Assembly (NCBI RefSeq): GCF_040681875.1
Contig: NZ_JBFAZP010000002.1
Location: 124,001-188,000 of the forward strand
Source: Longispora sp040681875
GTDB taxonomy: Bacteria > Actinomycetota > Actinomycetes > Mycobacteriales > Micromonosporaceae
Direction: 5' to 3'
Length of the DNA: 64,000 bases
Part shown: in pieces, positions 55,562 through 64,000 of the stretch
How positions within the stretch are numbered: position 1 is the stretch's first letter
Layout: each line of letters begins with the position of its first letter
Made by a program: the position numbers and the translations under genes
Notes under the pieces: model-generated
What the model was told of the DNA's origin: nothing
Databases searched by the model: none
What the model saw: the letters and a program-made list of their open reading frames with translations, nothing else

Positions 55562-57081
55562 GCGCCGCCACCGTTCGTGTCGGGAACTCGTGGCGCGGCG
55601 TGACCACCTGGAGCACCCGGCCGAGCGACAGGGGAGCTGCTGGACCTGGCGGAATTGGAGGAACTGGGGGAACTCAAGGCGCTGCCGGACATCGAGGAGC
55701 TGGCAGCTCTGGTGGAGGAGATGGAGCCGGCGGAGGCGGTGGCGGTGGAGGCGGTGGAGGTGATGGTGGAGGCGGACGTGTTGGAGGCGGAGTCGGCGGC
55801 GGGGCCGATGGAGGAGGAGCTGGCCTGATCATCTGGGCGGACAGCTGCCTTGGCCCGGGGGATCGTCGCCGCGACCCGCCACCCTCCACCGGGGCCCGGA
55901 CCAATGGACAACTCACCGCCGTGCACCGCCACCCGCTCCCTGATCCCTACCAGGCCGTGACCGCCAGACGCCCGTTGGCGACCATCCGACGCCGATCGGG
56001 TGGTCGCTGGCCGGCCCGCGCCGTCGTCACTCACCTCGATGGAAAACCTCTCCGACGTGTACTCCAGCCGCAATGTCACCGCCGCATCCTGCCCAGCGTG
56101 CCGCAAGGCGTTCGTCAGCGACTCCTGCACGATCCTGTACACCGTCAACTCCTCCGCCGCGCTGAGTCCCGCCGGCGTACCGATGGTCTCCCTCGTCACC
56201 CGCAGACCGGCCGAGGTGGTGCGGGCCACCAGACCGTCGAGTTCGGCCAGGCCGAGCTGGCGCCGAGCCTCGGAGCCCAAGTCCCCGTCCGTGTTCCCGT
56301 CCGCTTCCGAGTCGGGATCGGTCGATGCACCGCGCAGTACCGCGACGACCCGGCGCATGTCGTACAGGGCGTCACGGCCGGTGGACGCGATCGTCGCCAG
56401 CGCGTCGTGTGCCCGGGTCGACGAGCGGTCGACCAGGTAGCCGGCGGCGTCGGCCTGCACGATCATGACGCTGAGGCTGTGGGCCACCACGTCGTGCAGT
56501 TCCCGGGCGATCACGGCCCGTTCGTCGGCGGCGGCCAGCCGGGCGAGGTGGTCACGCTCGCGCTCCAGGGTGGCGGCCCGTTCCTCCAGCGTCGCCACGT
56601 ACAGCCGGCGGGTCCGCATGCTGTAGGCCGTGATCCAGACGGCGAGGGTCGTGGCGCCGACCACCCAGACGATGGTCCAGAAGTTGTCGGACTGCCGCGC
56701 CTCGACCAGCCCCGCCACCACGACACCCGCCCCTGCCGCCACCCCGGCCAGCAGGCCCCAGGACAGCTCCGGGCGGTACTTGACGACCGAGTACATGGCG
56801 ATGAGCACCGCGACGTCGAACCAGCGCACCGAGTCCCGCAGGAGCAGGTGTGCCGGGGCGAGCACGCACACGGCGGCCATCGTGACAAGGGGCTGACTCC
56901 GGCGCCCGAGCAGCGCCACCGCCATCAGCAGGCCGACGCCGACGACGGCGGGAGAGGTCAGCCCCTGTTCCAGGAGCGCGAGAAGCGCGACGCCCGTCGC
57001 CACGCCGACGTCGAAGCTCCAGGACCGAAACCGCAGGTAGTGCCACCTTCGCCACACCCGGACAACGATAGTGGCCGGCAC
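55558..57081 (-). CDS. NarL-family sensor histidine kinase
   Basis: A 507-residue sensor kinase. Five or so membrane helices (about 25-165) precede a coiled coil. The HisKA_3 dimerisation site is ADERAVIARELHDVVAHS, with the phospho-His in ELHDVVAHS. The HATPase_c domain (about 290-400) includes VQESLTNALRHAG, SDDGAGRP and GGHGLVGIRERV. After residue 405 there is a 100-residue tail rich in Ser, Ala and Thr that is not part of the family. The tail is encoded by GGA/GGC-type triplet runs (55700-55800). Start GTG 57081. It pairs with the downstream response regulator and is divergent from the exported hydrolase at 57228, which may be a target. Confidence 0.9.
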   Translation of the reverse strand: MPATIVVRVWRRWHYLRFRSWSFDVGVATGVALLALLEQGLTSPAVVGVGLLMAVALLGRRSQPLVTMAAVCVLAPAHLLLRDSVRWFDVAVLIAMYSVVKYRPELSWGLLAGVAAGAGVVVAGLVEARQSDNFWTIVWVVGATTLAVWITAYSMRTRRLYVATLEERAATLERERDHLARLAAADERAVIARELHDVVAHSLSVMIVQADAAGYLVDRSSTRAHDALATIASTGRDALYDMRRVVAVLRGASTDPDSEADGNTDGDLGSEARRQLGLAELDGLVARTTSAGLRVTRETIGTPAGLSAAEELTVYRIVQESLTNALRHAGQDAAVTLRLEYTSERFSIEVSDDGAGRPATTRSASDGRQRASGGHGLVGIRERVAVHGGELSIGPGPGGGWRVAATIPRAKAAVRPDDQASSSSIGPAADSASNTSASTITSTASTATASAGSISSTRAASSSMSGSALSSPSSSNSARSSSSPVARPGAPGGHAAPRVPDTNGGGA

Positions 57082-57227
57082 GCGACGGCGCGTCCTCCGT
57101 GGGGCGTCCTACTTGGGTAGGACTTCGGGCGTCGCGGGCCCGTCCAGTCGGTCCTCAGGACGACGACCGGCCGCCCGTCCCGGACATAGCGTCCAGGGTG
57201 ACATCCGCCCGACCCGAGGGACGCCCG

Positions 57228-58598
57228 ATGATCCGAAGCAATGACGACCTTCTCACTGACCACGCCCCCGTGGGCGGAGGCGATCGCGGCCGGATGCCGC
57301 GTCGCCGGTTCGTGCTCTCCGTCGCGGCGACCGCCGGCCTCACACTGCTGGCAGGCACGCCGGCCGCCGCCCGACCCTCCGCCACGACCGGCGCCTCCAC
57401 CACCCCTCCGTCGGAGGCCCCCGGCCCAGGCCGGCCCTCCGCCTCGGCCAGAACCACGGCACCGTTCGCTCTTCCCGCCACGACGGGTGACTACCCGATC
57501 GGCACCGTGGCCCTGCACCTCATCGACCCGAACCGGACGGATCCGTGGGTGACACCCGCTACAAGGAGGGAGCTGATGGTCCAGTTGTGGTATCCGACCG
57601 AACACCCCGACAACCGGCTCCTGGCGCCCTGGCTGACCCCCGCCGAGGCCGGACCGGTCGGGCGCGATCTCATCGAGACCGTGGGCGGCACACCCCGGGA
57701 GGTGCCCGGCCTGGCCGCGGTCCGGACCCATGCCCGGCTGGGGGCCCCGGTCGCGATCCGGCGCGGCGGCTGGCCGGTGGTGCTGTTCTCCCCCGGCTTC
57801 GGCGCGCAGCGCAACTCCAGTGCCGCGATCGTGGAGGACCTGGTCAGCCGGGGGTATGTGGTCGCCGCCATCGACCACACCCATGACGCCATGGCTGTGG
57901 AGTTCCCCGATGGCCGGATCGAGCCCAACACGATCATTCCCCTGCTCCGCGACATCCAGGATCCGGAGCAGCTGGCCGTGTTCGCGCGCCGGATGGTGGA
58001 GGTGCGGGCAGCCGACGCCCGGTTCGTGCTGGACCGGTTGGCAGTGCTCCACACGGGCGGCAATCCGGACGCCGGAGGAAGGTGCCTGCCCCGTGGCCTG
58101 GTGGGGGCGTTCCGACTGACCGGGGTCGGCATGTTCGGCCATTCCCTCGGCGGGGCGACCGCCGCCCAACTGATGCATGACGATCCGAGGATCAGCGCGG
58201 GGATCAACCTGGACGGCACGCCGTACGGGGCGGACGCGGCGGCGGGGCTCGACCGGCCGTTCCTGCTGGTGGCGGCCGAGGACCACACCAGGGTGGACGA
58301 CCCGGCCTGGGGGACGTTCGCCGACAACCTGCGCGGCTGGCACCACGAGATCCGAATGGCCGGGGCTCGGCATCTCAGCTTCCACGACACCGTGCTGCTG
58401 GGCCCTGCGCTGGCCCGGCTCGCGGACGTGCCGGTCGAGCGGGTCACCGAGGTGTACGGCCCGATCGACGGCCGACGCGCGGTGGCCGTGGCGCGCGCCT
58501 ACGTCGGGGCATTCTTCGACCTGCACCTGCGCCAACGGAACGGGCATCTGTTCGACGGCCCGTCACCGAGGTACCCGGAGGTCACGTTCGTGTCATGA
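57228..58598 (+). CDS. Tat-exported PAF-acetylhydrolase/lipase-like hydrolase
   Basis: A 456-residue secreted alpha/beta hydrolase. A Tat-type signal (MPRRRFVLSVAATAGLTLLAG, beginning at about residue 23) is followed by a Pro/Ser/Thr-rich linker. The catalytic domain resembles PAF acetylhydrolase isoform II: oxyanion segment VVLFSPGFGAQR, elbow GHSLGG with Ser306, and INLDGTPYG; His is likely in ARHLSFHD. It probably hydrolyses esters or short-chain lipids outside the cell. ATG 57228 has GAGGG at 57215-57219. The divergent two-component system suggests that it responds to an envelope or lipid signal. Confidence 0.85.
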   Translation: MIRSNDDLLTDHAPVGGGDRGRMPRRRFVLSVAATAGLTLLAGTPAAARPSATTGASTTPPSEAPGPGRPSASARTTAPFALPATTGDYPIGTVALHLIDPNRTDPWVTPATRRELMVQLWYPTEHPDNRLLAPWLTPAEAGPVGRDLIETVGGTPREVPGLAAVRTHARLGAPVAIRRGGWPVVLFSPGFGAQRNSSAAIVEDLVSRGYVVAAIDHTHDAMAVEFPDGRIEPNTIIPLLRDIQDPEQLAVFARRMVEVRAADARFVLDRLAVLHTGGNPDAGGRCLPRGLVGAFRLTGVGMFGHSLGGATAAQLMHDDPRISAGINLDGTPYGADAAAGLDRPFLLVAAEDHTRVDDPAWGTFADNLRGWHHEIRMAGARHLSFHDTVLLGPALARLADVPVERVTEVYGPIDGRRAVAVARAYVGAFFDLHLRQRNGHLFDGPSPRYPEVTFVS

Positions 58599-59170
58599 GG
58601 ACGTGCCCGCCGTTGGCCGTCATCGCCCGCTGGCCGCCGCTGGAGGCCGCTCGCTCTGGATCACCGGTCACGTCGGGTGGCGGGCATCTGCGTGGACGCC
58701 GCCGCCGGGCCGCCGCTCGCGCTGAGCCGCCAGTTGCGCTTGGCCGCCGCGCCGTCGGTCGCCCCGCGCCGTCGGTCGCCCCGCGCCGTCGGTCGCGCCG
58801 GGCCGTCGCCCGTCGCCCTCAGCTGACAACCGCTCGCGCTGAGCCGCCGCCCAGCGTCACTCACCGCTCACCGGCTACCGCTCGTTGCGCGCCGCTCACC
58901 GGTCACCGCTCGTTGCCCGCCGCTCACTGCTTACCGCTCACCGGCCGTTGCCCGTTGCTCACGCTGACCGCCCGTCGCCCGTCTCTTGCCGCTCACTGCC
59001 GCAACCGCCGCCCATTCGAGAGCACGGAGACGCGCGACCTTGGAAGCAGCGGTAGGCGGGGTAGGGGCTGAAGGTGGGGTCAGTCCTCGCTGCGGTGGGC
59101 TGGCGCTGCCATTCAAGCCCTGATGACCGATCAGCGACGTTTCGACCGTGGAGCGGACTTCGAGGGCACA
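58599..59170. other. Intergenic stretch with several short repeats
   Basis: No gene is supported. GCGCCGTCGGTCGCCCC occurs as three head-to-tail units at 58749-58796. CCGCTCACCGG-type and CCGCTCGTTGC-type phrases recur up to about 58990. The last 150 bp should carry the promoter of the zinc-ribbon gene. Confidence 0.6.
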
Positions 59171-59746
59171 ATGGACGAAGTGAAGTGGGTATTCGACTAC
59201 CTGGGTCTGCTGATCTTCCTCAGCCTAGTCCTCCTGGCGGCCGTCGGGACGACAGTGGAATGGATACTGGAACGCCTGCGCGCTGGCCGCACGTCCTGGC
59301 CTCGTGGCTGGCGGTGGCTGTGCCGGGTAGGCCGGCACCCGACTGCGGGACGGCACGCCCACCCCGGGTCCGCGACGGACCCGTGCCGGTATGAGTGGCG
59401 GTGCGCGGCCTGTAGCCGTCTGACGTCCACCAGGTTGATCCATGACCACGGCCCAGCCGGCGGGAAAGACACGACGTGCGTTCGGATCGCTGTCTGCCGC
59501 CGCTGTGGCGACGAACGCCGCACGACAGACCACCGTCTCAGACGGGTCCTCGGCGTCGACCTGGACGGCGAGGACCGCAGCCGGATCGCGACATGGAGAA
59601 GGGTCGAGGCCTGTGACGTCGTCGAGATCTGCGTCGACTGCGGCAACTGCGACATCTCCACGTTCCAGCGGCACGACCCGGAGTCCACGGACTACAACAA
59701 CCGCTGTCGGCGCTGCGGGTACTGGGACTCCGACGACTCCGATTGA
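59171..59746 (+). CDS. Hypothetical membrane protein with zinc-ribbon Cys pairs
   Basis: A 191-residue protein of unknown function. One N-terminal membrane helix (YLGLLIFLSLVLLAAVGTTV) precedes a basic segment and a soluble domain with four CxxC-like pairs (CAAC, CRRC, CVDC-GNC, CRRC), suitable for two zinc ribbons. The C-terminus is Asp/Ser-rich. ATG 59171 is favoured because GAGGG lies just upstream (59162-59166); a longer frame from ATG 59123 adds 16 polar residues. Zinc ribbons next to the membrane suggest a scaffold or regulatory role, but nothing specific can be claimed. Confidence 0.65.
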   Translation: MDEVKWVFDYLGLLIFLSLVLLAAVGTTVEWILERLRAGRTSWPRGWRWLCRVGRHPTAGRHAHPGSATDPCRYEWRCAACSRLTSTRLIHDHGPAGGKDTTCVRIAVCRRCGDERRTTDHRLRRVLGVDLDGEDRSRIATWRRVEACDVVEICVDCGNCDISTFQRHDPESTDYNNRCRRCGYWDSDDSD

Positions 59747-60003
59747 CCGCCCAGGGGCCGAACCGCTTGTGCGCGGTCGACTCCGGCCTCCCCGGCACCA
59801 CAGACTTCGTCTTCCACCTCACATCCATCCTGGACACGAACCACACCCGTCGCCCTATGCACGAGGCACACCCATCGCGGAGAACTCCCGCCTCAGGTCG
59901 GGGCGGCCAGAGGCTCCACACGCGGCAAACTCCCGCCTCACGTCAAGGCAGCCTGAGGCTCCCGGATCCGCTCAGCCCGCGCCACACGCGGCAAACTCCC
60001 GCC
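59747..60003. repeat. Duplicated copies of the 3' end of the SARP-type gene
   Basis: The last bases of the gene ending at 60004 (phrase GCAAACTCCCGCCTCACGTC with GCTCCCGGATCCGCTC) are repeated at 59917-59982 with a 66-bp period, and in a shorter, diverged form at about 59876-59916. Each copy keeps the stop codon and would encode an ending like ERIREPQAALT. No independent gene is present. Confidence 0.8.
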
Positions 60004-63000
60004 TCACGTCAGAGCAGCCAGAGCCTCCCGGATCCGCTCCGCTTCCGGGGCGTCCACCGCTTCGAACAGTTCCAGTGCCCGGCGCCAGTCCGCCCCGGCC
60101 AGGTCGGGCCGGCCCAGGTCGAGGTGTGCGGCCGCCCGGCCGTCGAGGGCGCCGGCCTGGTCGTGCGGCTGGCCGAGTTCGAGGGCGAGGGCCAGGGCCT
60201 CGGTGTGGTCGCGCACCGCGAGGTCGGGGCGGACGGTGGCCCGGCGGGTCCGGCCGAGTCCGTTCAGCGCCGCGAGTTCGCCGTTGCGGTCCCCGATCTC
60301 GCGCGCGATGACCAGCGCCCGGCTCTGGGCGTCCAGGGCCTCGTCGTGCCGGCCGAGCAGCAACTGGGCCTCGCCGAGGGCCGCCAGTGCGCCCTGTTCG
60401 GCCTGCCGGTCGCCGATCTGGTCCGCGATGGCCAACGCCCGGCGCAGGGGGCCGATGGCCTGGTCGGGCAGGCCGAGCTGGCGGTACGAGGCGGCCAGGG
60501 AGACCGACGCGTGCGCCTCACCGGCCCGGTCCCCGGACTCCCTGACCAGGTCGAGCGCCCGGTGCAGGTACTCGACGGCTCGGTCGGGGCGGCCGAGTTG
60601 GCGGTGCAGCTCCGCCAGGGAGACCGACGCGTGGGCCTCGCCGGGGAGGTCACCGATCTCGGCGGCGATCCGTACCGCCGTGCCCAGGTGTTCCAGGGCG
60701 GCCTCGGGGCGGCCGAGCAGCTTGTCGAGGATGCCGAGGCCGACGAGTCCGCGGCGCTCGCCGTTGCGGTCGCCGATCTCGCGCGCGATGACGAGGGAGC
60801 GGCCGAAGTAGCCGATCGCCTCCTGTGAGCGGCCGGTGAGCAGGTGCAGGATGCCCAGTCCGGCCAGGGCGTGCCCCTCGCAGCCCCGGTCGCGGGCCCC
60901 GCCGGAGAGTTCGAGTGCCCGACGGTAGGCGTCGAGGGCGTCGTCGTACCGGTCGACCTCCTTGTACAGGTCGCCGAGGCGGGACCAGGCGTGCCCCTCA
61001 CCCCGCTGGTCCCCCATCTGGCTGGCCGCCGCCAGAGCCTGGTTGTGCAGGCTGAGGGTGTCGGCGAACGTCCCCCGGCTGCGCAGGTTGCGGGCGAGGA
61101 CGTCGGACAACCGGTTCGGGTAGGCCGGCAAACCGATCCCGGCGGCCTGGGCGGCGACGGCGAGCAGGTTCTGCCGCTCGGTCTCCAGCCACGCCGCCGC
61201 CTGGGGTGCCGTGCTCACGCCGCGCGGCCGGGTGGGCGGGGTGGTGGTCCGGCACAGGCACAGGTCGCCGTCGTGCGGGTACACGAGGGTCGCGGCGCCG
61301 GCCGCGGTGTCCACGTAGTAGTCGAACAGGCGGATCAGGGCGGCGCGGCGAGCCTCGGGCGGTTCCTCGTCGGCGACCGCGCGGGCGGCGTACCCCCGAA
61401 GAAGGTCGTGGAACCGGTAGCGGCCGCTGGCGGGCTGTTCGAGCAGGTGCGCGTCGGTCAGGTCCTCCAGGAGCCGGTCGGCCCGGGGCACCCCGAGCCC
61501 GGTGAGCGCGGCGGCGGCCGGGGCGTCCGTGTCGGGTCCCGGATGCAGGCCGAGCAGCCGGAACATCCGGCGCTGGTCGGGGTCGAGCTGCTGGTAGGAC
61601 AGCTCGAACGCGCCACCGACGCTGCGGTGTCCGGCGACGAGCTGGTCCAGCCGGTGCTGGTGGTCGCGCAGCCGGTCGGCGAGGTGGGCCGGCCGCCAGC
61701 CGGACCGGGACCGCAGCCGGGCGGCGGCGATCCGGATCGCCAGCGGGAGCCGACCGCACAGCTCGACGATCTCGGCGGTGCCGGCCGGGTCGGCGGCGGC
61801 GGCCGGCCCGGCGATCCGCACGAACAACGCGAACGCGTCGGACGGCGGCAGCAGGTCGAGCGACAGCGGCAGGGCGGCGTCCAGACCGGTCAGCCGGTGC
61901 CGGCTGGTGATGAGTACCAGACAGCCGGGGGTGGCCGGCAGCAACGGCCGGACCTGGCCCTCGGTCGCCGCGTTGTCCAGCAGGAGCAGCATCCGCCGAC
62001 CGGCGACCGCGCTGCGGAACAGGCTGGCCCGGTCCTCCGTCTCCGGTGGGATGCGGTCGCCGGGTACGCCCAGGGCCCGCAGCATCCGGTCCAGCGCGTC
62101 GCCGGGCGGGACGGCCTCGATGCCGTCGGTGAAGCCGTGCAGGTCGAGGAAGAGCTGGCCGTCCGGGAACCTGCCGGCGACCCGGTGGGCGGCGCGCACG
62201 GCCAGGGCGGTCTTGCCGACCCCGGCCATCCCGTCGACGGCCACGACCGTCACCCCCGCCGCGCCGGGATCCGCCGGGGCGAGCAGGTGCGCCAGTTCGG
62301 CGGACCGGCCGGTGAACGTGGCCAGGTCGGTGGGCAGCTGCGCCGGCCGCTCGCCCGGCCACGAGGTCCCGCCGGGGCCCGGCGCGCGGTCGGCCGGGCC
62401 GGATCCGGTCTCCGTCGGGGCAGATCCCGGGCCCGGTGCGGCCCCGTCGCGGACGTCCCGGGCCCGCTCCGACCCCACAGGACCGGATGCGGAGGTCCCG
62501 ACCTGCGACCCGTCCCGCCCGGCACGAGCCTGCCCGTCCAGCCACCCGTCGCGACCGGCCCCCTCCTCCAGCCCCGCACGACCAGACCCAGACCCAGAGT
62601 CAGACCTGGACCACCCGTCCCGAACGGTCCCCTCTTCTGACCCCGCACAACCAGACCCGAAAACAGAATCGGCCCCAAGCACAGGCCCGGGCTCGCCCCC
62701 AGCCCCAGACCCGGCCCGGGCCCCGGCCCCAGCCCGGGCCCCAGACCCGGCCCCGGACCACCCGACCCGCGCCCCCTCGTCATGACCGCCCCCGGACCAC
62801 CCGACATCCAACCCTTCACGACGGGTACCGGGCGCCCCTCCACCACCCGGACGCCCCAGAACGGCCTCCCCGCTCCCCCGCCCCAACGCGCCCCCGTCCC
62901 CCGCACCCCGACCAGGCGTCTCCACCTCGCCCCGCAGGATCGCCACCTCCACCTGCCGCAACTCCGGCCCGGGGTCGATCCCCAGTTCCCCCGCCAACCG

Positions 63001-63864
63001 CGCGACGGCCCGCCGGTACACCTCCAGGGCCTCGGCGGTCCGCCCGGCCCGGTGCAGCGCGAGCATCAACTGCCCGACGGGCCGTTCCCGCAGCGGGTAC
63101 GCGTCGACCCGTTCGGTCAGCGCCGCGACCAGTTCGGCGCCCTCCCCCACCGCCAGCCGGACCGCGAACTCCTCCTCCGCGCTGCCGAGCCGCAGCTCCG
63201 CCAGCCGGGTGACCGCCGCGTCGATCCCGGGGGTGGCCGGCGCGTCGGCGAAGGGCGTGCCCCGCCAGAGCGCGTGTGCCCGCCGGTAGTACCGCAGGGA
63301 CTCGTCCAGGGCGCCGGCGGACCGGGCGGACCGGGCCCGGCCGAGCAGGTCCTCGAATCCGTGCAGGTCCAGTTCTCCGTCGCCGACGTGCAGCAGGTAG
63401 CCGGGTTTGCGGGTGACCAGCCGGGCGGCACCGTCCGGGGCCGCGCGCAGGGCCCGGCGCAGGCGGCTCAGGTAGCCGTGCACGAGCGACCGGGCCTCGG
63501 CGGGCGGCTGGTCGGGCCACAGCTCGTCCACGAACTGGCCGACGCTGACGATCTCCCCCGGGCGGATCAGCAGGACGCCGAGCACCGCGCGGGTCCGCGG
63601 CGGCCCGAGCGGCAGGGGCCCAGGGCCGGGCCCGCCGCCCGGCCCGAGCGGCAGAGACCCAAAGCCAGGCCCGCCACCCGGCCCCAGCGACTGGGAACCA
63701 CCCTGCCTGAGCGGCAACGGCCCAGGGCCAGACCCACCCACCTCGCTCGGCCCTCCACCGGACACCGTCCACCCACCACCCGGCCCAGCCGACCCCCCAC
63801 CAGGCCAATCACCCGCCCGACCCCCCGCGTGGACCTCGAGCGGACCGAGAATCCGGAACTCCAT
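60004..63864 (-). CDS. SARP/AfsR-type transcriptional regulator with NB-ARC and TPR domains
   Basis: A 1286-residue regulator. The OmpR-like winged-helix domain begins MEFRILGPLEV and resumes at residue 90 (RTRAVLGVLLI); between them is a Gly/Pro/Leu-rich insertion of about 65 residues. The bacterial transcriptional-activation domain follows (about 160-310), then a 190-residue low-complexity linker, and an NB-ARC ATPase (about 515-790) with Walker A GMAGVGKT near residue 545 and MLLLLDNA. C-terminal TPR repeats of about 40 residues (about 950-1280) read like EIGDRNGE...GLGxLxxxLGR. Such proteins activate secondary-metabolite clusters. The start has GGAG upstream. A link to the NRPS/PKS cluster is possible but unproven at this distance. 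Confidence 0.92.
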   Translation of the reverse strand: MEFRILGPLEVHAGGRAGDWPGGGSAGPGGGWTVSGGGPSEVGGSGPGPLPLRQGGSQSLGPGGGPGFGSLPLGPGGGPGPGPLPLGPPRTRAVLGVLLIRPGEIVSVGQFVDELWPDQPPAEARSLVHGYLSRLRRALRAAPDGAARLVTRKPGYLLHVGDGELDLHGFEDLLGRARSARSAGALDESLRYYRRAHALWRGTPFADAPATPGIDAAVTRLAELRLGSAEEEFAVRLAVGEGAELVAALTERVDAYPLRERPVGQLMLALHRAGRTAEALEVYRRAVARLAGELGIDPGPELRQVEVAILRGEVETPGRGAGDGGALGRGSGEAVLGRPGGGGAPGTRREGLDVGWSGGGHDEGARVGWSGAGSGARAGAGARAGSGAGGEPGPVLGADSVFGSGCAGSEEGTVRDGWSRSDSGSGSGRAGLEEGAGRDGWLDGQARAGRDGSQVGTSASGPVGSERARDVRDGAAPGPGSAPTETGSGPADRAPGPGGTSWPGERPAQLPTDLATFTGRSAELAHLLAPADPGAAGVTVVAVDGMAGVGKTALAVRAAHRVAGRFPDGQLFLDLHGFTDGIEAVPPGDALDRMLRALGVPGDRIPPETEDRASLFRSAVAGRRMLLLLDNAATEGQVRPLLPATPGCLVLITSRHRLTGLDAALPLSLDLLPPSDAFALFVRIAGPAAAADPAGTAEIVELCGRLPLAIRIAAARLRSRSGWRPAHLADRLRDHQHRLDQLVAGHRSVGGAFELSYQQLDPDQRRMFRLLGLHPGPDTDAPAAAALTGLGVPRADRLLEDLTDAHLLEQPASGRYRFHDLLRGYAARAVADEEPPEARRAALIRLFDYYVDTAAGAATLVYPHDGDLCLCRTTTPPTRPRGVSTAPQAAAWLETERQNLLAVAAQAAGIGLPAYPNRLSDVLARNLRSRGTFADTLSLHNQALAAASQMGDQRGEGHAWSRLGDLYKEVDRYDDALDAYRRALELSGGARDRGCEGHALAGLGILHLLTGRSQEAIGYFGRSLVIAREIGDRNGERRGLVGLGILDKLLGRPEAALEHLGTAVRIAAEIGDLPGEAHASVSLAELHRQLGRPDRAVEYLHRALDLVRESGDRAGEAHASVSLAASYRQLGLPDQAIGPLRRALAIADQIGDRQAEQGALAALGEAQLLLGRHDEALDAQSRALVIAREIGDRNGELAALNGLGRTRRATVRPDLAVRDHTEALALALELGQPHDQAGALDGRAAAHLDLGRPDLAGADWRRALELFEAVDAPEAERIREALAALT

Positions 63865-63976
63865 CGCATCTCCAGCCGTCCGGCGCCGACCAGGTTTCGT
63901 CCTGGTTCCGTCCAGTGTCCAGTGTCACCGTCTTCCCCACCTGGTCCGACGATTGTGGAGGGGAGGTGCACAACAC

Positions 63977-64000
63977 GTGATCATCATCGAGATCCGCGAA
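63977..64000 (+). CDS. Possible start of a further gene, cut by the window edge
   Basis: GTG 63977 opens the frame MIIIEIRE and has GGGGAGG at 63959-63965. It is divergent from the SARP gene, with 112 bp between starts. Eight codons are too few for identification. Confidence 0.3.

Overview
The window is a very GC-rich chromosome segment from a filamentous actinobacterium. Grounds: GTG/ATG starts behind GGAGG-type sites, GTGA/ATGA stop-start overlaps, GC-only hairpin terminators, a SARP/AfsR-type regulator, PknB-like and NarL-type signalling genes, secreted ricin-lectin proteins and a large NRPS/PKS cluster. I cannot fix the genus. No rRNA, tRNA, CRISPR array, insertion sequence or phage gene was seen. 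Many intergenic stretches are filled with short tandem repeats.

Layout. 1-3.7 kb: end of a PepSY membrane protein, small hypothetical genes, a pair of diverged 83-85 bp repeats, and an XRE/phospholipase-D-like regulator, NUDIX, HD-hydrolase module preceded by a perfect 17-bp inverted repeat. 3.7-7.7 kb: an esterase, then a PucR-type regulator divergent from proline dehydrogenase. 7.7-16.8 kb (minus strand): a carbohydrate locus running ROK regulator, Gfo/Idh/MocA oxidoreductase, sugar-dehydrogenase-like lectin protein, ThuA/DUF1080 lectin protein, TIM-barrel isomerase, EboA-like protein; probably modified-glycoside catabolism. 17.2-21.5 kb: a secreted M4 metalloprotease with repeated Ig-like domains, a MepB-like protein and a small secreted protein.

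21.7-46.1 kb is a hybrid NRPS/PKS cluster made of two divergent, translationally coupled operons. Leftward: MbtH, A-PCP, a ketosynthase that has lost its acyltransferase, a lantibiotic-dehydratase-like (LanB/PEARL-type) protein, A-PCP-C-PCP, and KS-AT-KR-DH-ACP. Rightward: C-A(Asn)-PCP, then C-A(Ser)-PCP-TE fused to an MFS exporter, then a TauD-family oxygenase. The LanB-like enzyme inside an assembly-line operon with no room for a precursor peptide, and the Cys-nucleophile thioesterase directly after a serine module, are the best candidates for new chemistry here.

46.3-50.1 kb: tautomerase, SDR and TetR genes with two identical operators, a GPP34 gene and a hypothetical gene. 50.1-51.2 kb: a roughly 57-bp minisatellite. 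51.2-64 kb: a Ser/Thr kinase with a huge low-complexity linker, a lipoprotein, a two-component system with a Ser-rich kinase tail, a Tat-exported lipase-like hydrolase, a zinc-ribbon membrane protein, and a giant SARP-NB-ARC-TPR regulator whose DNA-binding domain carries a Gly/Pro-rich insertion.
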